Below, piece after piece: positions 1-13,200 of a DNA stretch of 64,000 nucleotides (position 1 is the first letter of the stretch; each line of letters starts with the position of its first letter). The notes below the pieces were generated by a model, which saw only the letters and a program-made list of their open reading frames with translations, had not been told where the DNA came from and made no database searches. The DNA is from Membranipora membranacea (taxonomy: Eukaryota; Bryozoa; Gymnolaemata; Cheilostomatida; Membraniporidae). The translations under genes were made by a program, and so were the position numbers. The stretch covers positions 992,001 through 1,056,000 of the forward strand of contig OU612068.1 in NCBI GenBank assembly GCA_914767715.1, read 5' to 3'.

Positions 1-1223
1 AAAAAACATTACTGGTAAAAAAGGCTAGGGAGACGAATTATACAGACAATATTAGATTATTGATAAGAGCCCTTCTTTTGACTCCCACTCCACCTTGTTC
101 AAGGACTTCCTCCCCTACCCTCCCCTACCACCTGAAATCTCCCTCTTTGATTGACCACTTAACATGCTATCACAGTGTGAAATGATGTTTTACCTTGGGG
201 CTCTGAAAATTACCCAACAGTTAGTGATTAACCTGCCAGGTAGATGACATATACCATCCTTCATACAGTGCCCTAATATTACTCTTATCCTGCTATATTC
301 AGAGTATCAAAATAATGAGATAGACATGCCCATATAAGGGATTGTATCAGGTATATATAGAGAGATTGGAATAGCTCAGTGTACTGAGATGATTGCTATA
401 TGTGAGATATTAGGCTATCTCTCTATTGTTGGATCACCTCAAACATAACCCAGATAAAACTGCCACAGACAAATAAAATGATTCATTGGGCCACACCTGC
501 GATTTGGAGTTGTCCACTCCGTGCTCATCGTATTTCGATAGCATGTCTAAACATTATGTACTAAAAATGATTTACTTTACTTACTATACCTTCTTACTTG
601 CTAACAAAACACCCGACCCATCCCTAAACCAGTTAAGGACCCAAATCTCACGTCAACTTCCTGGGGAAAAACCCTGAGAATTTCCAGCTAAAGTTTGACG
701 ACATGACGCGTTGTTTGCCTGACACCTTGACGGTAACACCCTGACACCTTTACACATTTAGATTGACAGTCGATAACTTTAAATTAACAAGGCTTGTTTT
801 GTAACTTCATCGTGACGTGGATAGAAAGGACAAGATATCACAGTCTCCTGAATAGGGCAGGGATGTGAACGATGTGCCAAGTAGAGTGTACCACAACTGT
901 TACTTTGCTTGATTGAAAAACTGATATTTTTCCCCAGCTTAACCCATTATTGGGTTTTTGCTAAATATGATCCAAGGTAAAATAAATAAAGGTGCCGTTT
1001 GTGTATGCAAGCCTTTTTTGTGCAAAGAAGTTATTCACTCTGTGGTCAACTTTATTCCCAGAGATGCGCTGTGATTAGTTAAAGAAAACCTTGTGGCTCT
1101 TTTTTACATGACGACTTGAAGGGCAAATGAAATTTTTATATAATACACTCCCCCTGATGATTTGAATGTTTGATATGAATTGGAGAGTTTTGTTGACCCC
1201 TGTGAGTGTTTTGATGTTATCAG
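1..1223. other. Noncoding; intron of TRIP4 upstream of the first visible exon
   Basis: The first recognisable TRIP4 exon starts at 1224 behind an AG acceptor and enters in mid-codon. This stretch is therefore most simply the preceding intron. The exon that should come next upstream encodes the start of the ASCH domain; I looked for it here and did not see it, so it probably lies left of the window. The short open frame at 486-677 has no recognisable content. I see no other structured feature. Confidence 0.6.
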
Positions 1224-4200
1224 ACACGAGGGTAGAAGCTGGTATTCTGCACACAGAGGTAGACTATGGATAGCTTCTACAGCTCAGACACCTACAGACC
1301 TGGAAATAGAAACATTAGAGGAGGAATACAGAGATAGGCTAGGTAAGTAACCTCCCATATAATCTCACAGTCAGGCTAGGTAAGTAACCTCCCATATAAT
1401 CTCACAGTTAGGTTAGGTAGGTACCCTTCCCATGTAATCTCACAGTTTTATGTGAGCGTCTCCTCGACAGCCTCTAACTGGTTTTTCCATGTCATTTCAT
1501 TGAGGTGATATGCCCCTTGCTGCTCATATAACACATAACAATCCTGGCTGATCACCGATAAGATCAAAAGTACGAGCTTCCAACTCAACAGTAGCTTTTC
1601 TGTCAGAGCGGAATGTTTACCGTCAGGGCAAAGACAGTATACATTACATAACACTGATAATGTAGTATGATAAAATTAATAGTATTCTGTCTATAAACTG
1701 TGCTTATTCCTGCCAGAATCCACCAATGGTGATCAGATCAAAATCAAGTTATTCCATACCCTGTTGTAATGTCAGAACATGGACTATATGCATTGTCTTC
1801 TTTTGTGATGAAATTGAAGCACTTCCTTGGGAGAAATCGGTCATAAGTGAAAGCTCTAATTTCAATAGCGGTTATGCAGACAAATTTGTGTGGGCTGGTT
1901 GATTGTGTTGTAGTAGCCAAACACTAGCTTGTAACCAATGATAAGAATTTGCCAAAGCAGAAGAATGATGAATCATACTAATGTCTAATAACTTAGTGTG
2001 TGTTAGGAGGTGGAATTTTATGAGGCAGGCTATGTTTACAGACTATCAGAATATCGGATCTCTCACGTACTTAAAGTGCTCTAGCTTTGTATTGCTTCTC
2101 ATTTTCCTTGTGCACACAAAATTATATTCATTCAACAAATTTCACTCTCCGCTGTCATACCCAAAAATAGAAATATCTCGCTCTAACATAACAGGCGCTG
2201 TGACTGGTAGATTTTGGGGTTTGGAAGTTAGTTTAGAGCGATCCGTCTGTCCATTTGATAGTCTGTCAAATAAGACCACATTCCAGACTAATTTAATATG
2301 TCAACCAACCAGAGCTCAGCGATAGAAGAACTTTAAAAATTATAATTAGATGCTTAGTGTCAAAATGATTGAGATCAAAACGATTAGGGATTTGTGCTTT
2401 ATTGCGGGCACCCCAGCGAAACAACAATTGCGCTGAATTTAGCTGGCCTAGACTCATCTGGGTTAAATTGTAAAGAAGAAGACTGTAAATAAAAGATGGT
2501 CCCAATATCTCAAAGATTAAGAACTCAAGCCTAGGCATTACACTCAACTGTGGTAATTGCACAATGAAAATTGCGGTTTAGCCACATGGGTTGTTTTACA
2601 CACCATTGGGTATGAAAGATTAATGACACAATGTCGCCTTCTCATTTTTGATCCTTTGATGTGATGATATTTTGATAACTGCGTACATTATCATCTATCA
2701 AAGGTTAGTGGCAATCCGCAGCCAATGAAATTGAGAACGCAGGCATATTTTATGACTTTTGTTTTCACTGACAATGCATTGACTAAAAATAGGGGTTAGA
2801 GAGAGCAGGTTGCTGTATCAACATTTAGTATATGTGATGATAGTTTTCACCAGGGGTTTCCTGTAGCTAACCCAAATACTAAGTCTGGTACGGAAGGCTA
2901 CCGGTAATGGCTAATGTATGTATGTTACATAAAACAAGCAATATAATACTGGTTATTGCTTTCATGTGTTCATACAGTTAGTATATGCCAAAAAAGACAA
3001 GTTTTAGTGCCAAAAAAACTACCCACCATCTCAAATTCAATCGAGTTCTAAATATATACAGATGCAGTATCGTATAACCAGGGAGTTTTTACTCCCATTT
3101 TACTCCTTGATATAACACTGATGAATAACCTAAGGCGCCTCGGTAATCCCTCTTTGTTATTTACCAGGTTCAGCTGTAACCTTTCCCGAGTCATACCCGG
3201 TTGGATGTTTGCTGGGATGTGTTGACGTAGCTGACGTTTTACCTCAAGAAGGATACAGAGAACAGGTAGTGTAATTAAATGTGAAGTGGTACAATGACTT
3301 CTATAATCCTCATTGCTCCATCCAACTTCAATCAACACCGTGCCTGTTATTGAGTCAGTCTATAAATCCGTGGAAAAAACAAGCTCGCTCCTCTTATTCC
3401 GAGAAGAGCGAGGGGATTAGACGGATTTAGAATAATAGGACTGGAGTTGTTTATTTCTATCTCAGCCCGAACCCACCAGCTGAATCCCAAAAAGGCGTCG
3501 AAATACATAAAAATACAGGTTAGTCTGTACCATGGCTAAATGTGTCCAAAGTGTGAAATAGAAGTTCTCAGACAGCGTTTACTGACGCAATATGCAAGCT
3601 GTATAAAAACAGGCGAGGAACCTGAATATAATATTCCATACATGGCCTACTTATCGTCTAACCAAGCTGCAAAGTACTCGAATGATATCTGGATACATCT
3701 GGTTTAGCAATCATTCATTCAAATCTGTCCACAACACGAGCAATGGCAGCTACCCCTGACCGTCGGCCAGGTCAGAAAAACCACCGCATCAATACTCAGC
3801 ATGATTATGAAATCGTGTGCCAAAGATACTAAAAACAGGCACAGGCACAGGCAGGAAGTATCACACATAGTCTGATGTTATGATGCACTCGCCCATCACG
3901 CTGATGTGTGTAGATTGAACTTTCATGAATATTCATTGGCAAGGAGGCCAAACTATTACAGATGGTTGGGTGTAAAATTTTCCCTTCACTGCTTACTGGG
4001 CGCTCGCTCCTGTAGGTGATTGATAAGGAAATATTATCTACTCATGCTGTTGGTTCTACTCAAATATGATATTAGGGGATGTTGGTTATTATCAAAGGTT
4101 ACAGTAGCCCTCGGCACCGATGGCCTGTAGTACCCGTAGCCTGTAGGACCAGCGGCGTGTAGTACCAGCTTGGCAGACACTATCTGTGTCTCATATGACC

Positions 4201-7200
4201 ATTAACCACTGTAATCAGGGAAAATAATGTAGTTGTGTGATGGCACTTGATGGCATATATGTCACTGTAATATCCATGAGATGATAAGTGCTACTCATGT
4301 TATAAATTTACCACAGTCGTCAAAATTGTTGGTCCTCCGCTTCTAACATAGGAGCTCACAGATATTAGGGAGCACATAGATATTGGGTATGAAAACACAA
4401 TCCTGTAGTTTGGAGGTGCTGAGTCACTCTGATGAGGCATTTTGGGAATCCAGGAATCAGGTTGCTCTTCCATTGTCTGATTTTCCCAATGCACGAATGT
4501 AACTTCCTGACCTCATTCCTCAGACCACAGACAGTTCCCACTGTTGGACACGAACATTGGTTACAACAAGTATTTGTAGGATTTCACTTGTTCTCAGTGT
4601 AACTGTAAAGGCAGTTGTAATATCCGAATGAGAAATCAGCGTAGTATGTGTTTATCTCATCATAAAACAAAGGATGAATCCACTCCTGAGCATTTTGTCA
4701 CTTTCAAAACCATCGACCAGATAAACTGATCAGAGGGCAAATAGCTACACAGCTGTGAGCAATAGATAGAGATACAGGGCTATTTACTTGATGCTTCACT
4801 ACCGCAGGCCGTATCAGATCATTGCCTGTGCTGGCTCAGTACTGGCTCAGTGCTGGCTCAGCCCAACCTAACGGAGGAAATACTGTGGTAAACTTTATGA
4901 TCCATGAATATTTTCGAGACGATATTGGTTTTCAAGTGGCAGGTTATCATCAAGTATCCATGCTTGAGACTCTGTATATTATTCTAGCCCTCACTTTATT
5001 GCCTTGATTGGGCTTGGCTCAGTTGGCTTATTATGTGAGAGAATGTTATTTATTTCTATTTAACCCTATAATTACTGAATAAATCAACGCTTCATTGCTG
5101 GGATTTGTGGCTGGAACGGCTCTCTGCCATGAAATTGACACCCAAATCAGAAAAGCTGCTTTTAATAATTCTTACTATTGTTCCTCAAATGAAAATGCAA
5201 TCAATTTAATAAAAAAGTGGTTTACTGAACTGTCAGTCAAATGAAATTCAAACCAAATACCTCAACGTGATGCTCAATACAACATCCTTATTTCATTTTA
5301 CGTAAGGTTATTCACTGGGGAATATGTATGGAGATAAGTGAGATTTCAGAATGTGATCGTTTCTAGTTTTACATTTCCCTGGCATTTTCAGTGACGGATG
5401 TGTGATAGATTTTGTCATGGCTTGATAGCAATGTATAAATAAACAAATGTACCTTTTCCTAAAACATTCACACCTGCCAAAAATTGAGATGTGAAGTTGT
5501 TATGGTGACAGAGCGATATCATTGGCTATGCTGACAGGAAAGAAAACCCGCTCAAATTTTACTGAGCTGCAGCCTCTCCTTTTAATAATCCATACTGAGC
5601 TATTATTACATGGAGGGCTGTTAATAAGCCTGTAATAACATTCATTATCAGTGCAGTGCTCTTAATATTAGAATAATAATATGACTGCATAATTAATGTC
5701 TCCGGTCTTTTTCTAGATTTTCAGATACCTTTAGTCTTCATAGGATCACTTGCTTGAGAGAGGTTATCACAGCCTAATGCCATCTGGCCATTGTTTGGCT
5801 GATGTTTTTTTTCCATCTTGTGACAGTTTTTCTTCAGATCGCTTTGTGTTTACAACTGATGAATAGGACATCCATGAAATGCCGTTATGATAATAGATCT
5901 TGTGGTTTGTAGTTAATAGCTTGAGTCATAATTGGAACACAAACCCATAGACAAAAAACACTGATTGCTCATCAGCCAAGGAGCTTGGCCGGTCAAGATT
6001 TCTAACATTGTAAATCTTCATCAGCTTTTTATCACGGGAAGCGCCAGGATTTCCATCAAAGCCTGCAAAAATACTTATTTTGTTATGACAGTGCAAAAAT
6101 TGACCTCAAAACCTAATCCGTGAATGTTGCCAAAAATCTATAATGATAGCACATTATTCAGTAGTGGGTTTTACGCAGAAATCAGAATTTATAATGCTAA
6201 TTTTATGGCACCTGTGCACTTGACCTATAAGAATAATTGGTAGAGAATCAGCGCCCTCAAGACATCCTAGCTGTAATAACTATTGGCAAAGCGCAAATTA
6301 AACCAATACAGTCAAATGATCTGTATGAGAAATGAAAATATTTGAACTGCACACAAGATTGATATTTAGCCTGAAGGTGTTTTTTAGGTTTTGTTGTATT
6401 CGGTTGGTTCCTTTGTGGTAGAGGCGGAGATGAAGGAATGATTTGTCATCAGGATAACTGCCTGAGCTTATCATTCCGATAACCTGGTATTACCAGAGAC
6501 CATAGATAATATATATATCTATAGTCTCTGGTATTACTGCTGGTTTATGCTGGCGGTGGTACCATAGTGTGCTAAATTACTGAGCATTAGTGTCTCTTAT
6601 CCATCACACATCAAACACACAGCTATGTCAATTCTAGGCTCGGCGGCCATGCCAAGCCAATCTTTACATGGACATAAAGCAGATGATGATAGATGCCTAA
6701 CGTGGATATTATTTAGCTAACTCTGTGTGTACTTGAGGTGTTATGACAATGGTGGATGATATTAGCCGCAGCTGTGCGGCTTGTTTTACCCTCAAATCCA
6801 GTGTAATTTTACTGCTCCTGACCACATCATGGTTGTTATTATCCTTGTGAGCAGCCAGGGTGCAAATTGTAAATTGAAGCCTGACACTGGACAAGATGAT
6901 TGTGCCAAAAGCCGAGATATCTGCTCGGTAACCGGGTACCGTGGGGCTGTTACTAACATATGTGACTTTTCTTGTCTTTTATTCTCTGTAATTTTGACTT
7001 TATGGTTTCAGTTTCCGGACGGGGAGTCCGCTAGTCCGTATGTTTTCATATGCACGAACCCACAAGAATTGATGCTCAAGTTTCCAATGAAAGGCCAACA
7101 CAAGATATGTGAGTATAGAATCAATTTGTCTTATCTAAAAAAATTGCACTTGGCCGAAGTCTTAGTTATATAAACAAGCCGGCGAGTGTGTCAACATCTT

Positions 7201-10200
7201 AAAACTGTCACCCGCCTCATCATACTAGTTATTTAGCCATATGTTGATTCCTGATATTTCAAAGGTCGTTAAAAATAACTTAGAGCTTTCAAATGGATGA
7301 CACTAAAAAATGAAAAAGTACTAAGGTTGTTGATTTCCTAATAGCGAGATCAAACAGCCATTGAAAGGAAGCAAACAAGCAGTGAATATTATAATCAGGA
7401 AAAAACTTCAGATACCATAGGTGTGTAGAGGAGAGTATCTACGCTCTACCTGATTAGCATGCTGTATTATTCATGGTGTGGTCACTACATCGGGAGGCCA
7501 CACAATGAGACAGCCTTTGGCCTAAGCTCATGGGGAAGGCTTATATTGTAATTCTGAAATATTTCAAAAAGAGGAAGTGCATTGTTGTGTGAACTGTGAA
7601 GTCAACCTCAGGGATGTTTTTACATTAAAACCTACCGGGAATGTCTTTCATTGGATGTGCTTGTATTCAGATGTAAAAAAGTACTTTGTATCATAAAGGA
7701 GCTAGACCCTCACTGGTTGGTATCATTTTAAGCCTTAGATGTTCAAAGTTAGAATAATGACAGTCATGCTATGGTATGAGACTCTGATTTCCTGAAGAAT
7801 TAGGGCATTTCTCGATCTCTGCAGGGGCCATGTGATGTTGTATGAATAATTTTAATAACTGATTGATTGAATTTGAATAAAAGCAAAAATTAAAGTAGGC
7901 GATAATTATGTTGCAAACTGTCAGACCATAAGTATTGAAGATTATAGTGACAATAAAAAAAACCACTTGGAAGGTGTTGATTGATTGGGGTGACTTGTCT
8001 TGTAACGGCTTATCACACAAATACAAAGATATCAGAGTATCCAATGATGTCACCCTCATTATTCCTTGACCTCAAACAGTAGGGATTTATTTAGTGAAAG
8101 CATTTAATGTGTAACCAAGCAGTTTTTATCAAGATAATAAGTATGTTTGGATTATGAATGCGAGGAATATTGCTTCACCAAAATGAGACATTCGGTCATA
8201 TCAACAAAGGTACATCCTTGGTTGCGTCAAACCGATGAAAAATAGATTTTACTTCTGGGTCATACCAAGTAGGAAACAGATTAAATATTAGAAATCGTTA
8301 TCGGGTTTTTGTACCATTTCACAAATAAAGCTTAGTACAAGCAGTCACGTACACAAAACAAATAGTTTCATCAAACTCTGAGTCTTTTGTCTCAAAAATC
8401 CACAAACAAACCATAGATGGGGGTAAACATTCTCACCCGCTGAAGGTGTGAAAAACTCACCTGTTTTGGAAATTTAAACTCAAGTTGCTTTTCAATTGCA
8501 AATCAAACATTTTTTCTATATTGATATTACGCAATCAGAGAGAAGAATGTTGTTGACTACTTTCAATGAGTCGAAAAAAGTGGCAGCAGCAGCAGCCTCT
8601 GAGGCTGCCGATTCACTTGGTGCACTTTTCTTACACCATATGGCTTAGGCATCTCTTAGTCAATAGTCATTCTCTTCTGATTACATTAATTAAATCAAAA
8701 CTCATCAGCCAAATTACTTCCTATTAGCTGAAGCACCTCTTTAAAATTTCACAATCCTCATTGGCTGGTTACAAGATCTAAATGCCATTGTTTTAGCAGG
8801 CTTGTTGATAAAATAAATGGAAGCTTCACAAATTATTGTAAGGGAGCAGCAGAGATCTTATCAGATATTTTATAGTTATTGGTTACACCCTGTGCCCCCA
8901 AACAAAAATATAATATCTCATCTTGTATAATGATGACCAGTGCATCGTATGAAATACAAATAGCGCTTATGGCATATGACACCAAATTATCAAAAATACA
9001 CGCAGCTTCTAATTCAAGCTTGACAATTTTATGTGAAGTGTTTTACGACTTGAAGTGTCCTATTACAAAAACAAAAAAAGTATAACTATAATCAGGACAG
9101 GAGTTGATACCTCTGATAAGATGAAGATAAGATTTCTGATTTGCCACAACTGCTACGGTGTCAAACACAGAGATAATGGATGTAATTAATAATGGATTAT
9201 GATATTAATTACTATAATCAACATTTTACATTCACCTGGTTTTGCCCTATGAACAAGCTTTTAAAACGGGTGTGCTGTGTATATAAAAGCAAGCCAGATA
9301 ATGATACACTTTAGCACACCCATTCAGAACATGTTTATTGATCGAGCAAACACTGATGTATTTATCTGCATAATAACAGCCAGTGTACAATCAATGTATG
9401 CCAAGAAGAAAAACTTGCGTCAAAGCCTCATTTCCAAATGAAAAAACCTGGTCAATGTGTGAATGTAACTAAAGGGCTGAAAGTGTATTTTACGCTGCTA
9501 TTTTTATACAAGGTCATGTCTACTGATCCTACAACTATTTGATAATAGAAACAAATGTCTGAGATTTGTGATTTAAGGTGACCTTACTAAAGTTTATCCC
9601 GGTATGTTTACCGTGATTCGTACAACTCCACTGGGCTGCTTCATTTACCCGGGTATCAAGTTTTTATTTCCTTTGTAGTCGGCTACCAATTTCGTGTTCT
9701 TGTTTGTAAACTTTTTTTTCCCACTTAATAACCTAAGATCATAGAACCCAGAATGTTGGCGGTAAAAAATTATCCCTACCTGTGGTATAATTTTATGGTG
9801 GTTGCCATGTGAATGATTGACGCATAATTCCCATTCAAGTTACTTCACGCCAATCTAGACAAAGACATGAAAAGATGTTGGAAGAATACCATCAGCAATC
9901 AACAACAATCAACTACATTAGATAGATGAACAATGCCGGAATGGCTGCTAATTTAATAATGTCTGTATGACACAAAACACTACAGCTACAGTGAAAAAAG
10001 GCACTGAGTATGATTACATACACATCTCGGTCCTTGAAGGAACATCACAACTCTGTAATAAATAACGAGTAAATTTAATGTCACTTTGATGAATCACTGT
10101 TTATTGCGCTGTTATAATTGATGTTGCAGCAACCCTAGATTGTATAAGAACATAAAGAAGTCAGATTGTTTACAAAATGAAATCTAACCATGATTATGTA

Positions 10201-13200
10201 ACCCGATTGTATCGGTGAGGGTATGAATAGAACATAGAGTTTAAACTTTACACATTCACCTCTATCTAAGACATTTAGATTTTCTAATCTTGAGTTATCT
10301 TGTTGGTGGACCCTAATCGAAATCGTATGCAATTTTGGGTGTGACATCTAAACCTATAAGCTTACTTGTGTTGGATTGCTGAAATCATGAATAAATTGAT
10401 AAATGAGTTACAAGTGGAGAACATTTATATGATAAGGCTGTGATCGAGTGCTGGCTGCAGCAGCGGAAAGGCAGGTTTGGGAAGGAGGTGATTGAATTTA
10501 AATAACAAGTACTGGTGCCAGCAAAAATAACACAGTGTCCTTACAGCTGATCATTCATAATTTGTTTTACCTACTAAAAAAGCCTCTTTATAAATACTCA
10601 TGGCTTTGAAATTGCTTTGCCATGCTCTGCTTTGTACAGCGCTTCGCCTCCGTGTAAATCTGAGGCAAGGTCATAAAATTGAAATAAACCCTGAATGATG
10701 AAACATTGATATGAGAAAATTACACTGCCTAACTACCAGCAGCTGTTTGGCTATGTAAACCTCAATCAATACCACAAATAACAAGCTACAGTATTATAAA
10801 TACACCCGAGCCAAAGCTGAGCCAACGTTGAGAGAGAGAGAGCGAGCGAGAGCGCTGAGCTGAGCTGAGCCAGCCATGACGAGACGTGGCATCAATATTG
10901 AAAAACAGCTTTAGCTTTAGCGCTGTGTAACCAATTTCATGAATTCAGTGCATTGACTGCAAGGAAAGATTTGTATGCTTATGTATATATAGTACGTTAC
11001 TGGATAGGAAAATACTGTGCTAACGCGTAATTTATAGGCAAGGCATGCATCAGTGATCAATCTGTTCAGACGATTATAGCTGTGCGCCTTTGAGGGCACA
11101 AGACTATTTGTTCTATGTGGCTAATATAAATGGGCTAATAAAAGAAAACCTAGCAAATCCATACACAATGATCTCAAGTAGCTAGGTAAACAAACAAGCC
11201 TGTATACACACATGTACGGAGGGAGAGAGCAATGGGCAGAGAGCAATAGGCAGAGAGCAACGGCTCTCAATGCTGGCTATAAATGCTCAACATTCATTAG
11301 CAAAGCAAAAGTTGAATGATTTCTCATTATTATGCAAATCTCCTACAAAATGCAGCCGAGATGATGAAAAAACAATTAAATTCTTTAGAGCATATTGAGT
11401 GATAGAGGAGTGTGAAATTACACAACCCAGGCTCTTGTTATGTCTGCACCACCGATTTTCTGTTTTGTTTATCAAGTTTCAAGAGAAAAGAAATAACAGT
11501 AAGAGTAGAAATGTTTATGGCTATTTTCTGTGTTTTGAGATGCTAGTTATAAACCACAGGAAATGCCACAGCTCATCAGATTTATCACTTGGGCGGTCTC
11601 ATCACACTCGGTAACAGTCGAGTCACGAGTATCAATCACAGTACATCATAATGCATATACACACTTGAAGGGCCGTAATTTTTTTCCACCACCTATAATT
11701 TCAAGTCTTTGACAAATACTATGCATGGTCATTGGTTAAATGATCACAAAAGCTTGAATAGGCTGTTATAATAGAAGTGTACCAAAGTCCCTTAGGACTG
11801 CTGATAATACTTCAATGCGTGCTGGTAGATTTCGTGTCAAGTGAATTCAATTATCAGTATGAGAAGCGAGATAAAATTATACCTTATTCACCAGTGTTAT
11901 TGTTATGTTATTGCAGACAGGCTTCATATCAAAAGCGTCCTTGTTCAATAAGGCAGATCAAAATATGTACGTAGCCCAGTTTTGGCATGAAACAGGAATG
12001 TTATTACAGCGATCTTTGGAGCTGTGATGGTTCAAAAGGCACAAGTCATCTGATAGGTGCATAAAAAATTCTTGGAGATGGACCAACCAAATACTGAATA
12101 ATAAATACCCGCCGATATATAAAAAAGTGTCTGAGCTTAGAATAAATCACTGCAGGCATTATACGACATTATAATATATCACTGCTTCATCAGTAATCTG
12201 CCTCCCCACTGCAGAGTATATTAGGCCTATATATATTTGTGTTTGTTTGGTTTTCTCTGATCACTGAAACCCTTCAAGTGTAATCATCTATTGCAAAACC
12301 ATTATTGACACCAGGGTATTTATATAAGTATCTATACCAGGATATTAGCCCTGGCGATAACTCAGAGCAGAAATATGTAATTTTTGAGAGGATATGAAAA
12401 GGCAGGTATCAAAGCTACTGACTGTATTAAGGTTGTGGATTGTAACAATGATACGCAGGCAAACTCAATCTCAAAAATCCTGATTGGAAGTCAGCAGCAG
12501 CGTTCACTGGTACTTTGACACCTATAGCACACAATCTAATCTGAGGCTTTGTGTAAAATTAAAGCTTAGTTAGATGACAAATTTGCCTCTGTGAATGTGA
12601 TACCCAAGATAAATACAGGAAAATGTTATTTGTTATGGCACTATCCTTAGTATTGTATAGCCTGTTGGCCTATCTGATTTCTACATTAGGTATTATTACA
12701 TCAATGTGTCGAGACAGAATTTTTTGCCTGCAACTGATGCATGACATGCTCTACTCATCTTCATAATAAACACGATATCCAGCGCTGTGAATAAATCTGA
12801 AATGTTTTTAAAATAACATCGAAGTGGGTTCAGCTTGAATTCACTGAGTTAATATGATATAAGATGACAGACTGTTTTGTCCGAGTTTGGATGTCTCGTT
12901 GGCCGGTCTGATGTAGTATCAGATGTTCAGACTCTCCAGCATGCCTTTTGGCATTTGAATTATCAAGTAAACTGTCACGCCTTCTGTTACATCACCTCGA
13001 TCAGCGAGACCGAGACTTCAGTTACCCGCTACTTATAAGGCCAATGGGCTATTTAGAAATTAGAAATTATAATCCGATGGGTCAGTTTACAATCTATTCA
13101 GCGTGATTGCCAAACCTTTAAACGAGCCTGCCAACTCGGGAAAACAAAGAATTTGTTTTCCTCATCAGTATGGAATTTGAGATGTCGTGTATTGAATCTG

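Larger units (their letters stand above)
3266..7011. other. TRIP4 intron, 3.7 kb
   Basis: No coding exon was recognised. It contains a nested hairpin (3363-3429), an 11-bp tandem triplet (4831-4863) and an 18-bp stem hairpin (6491-6533), all listed separately. It ends with a good pyrimidine tract and TTTCAG before 7012. Confidence 0.7.
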
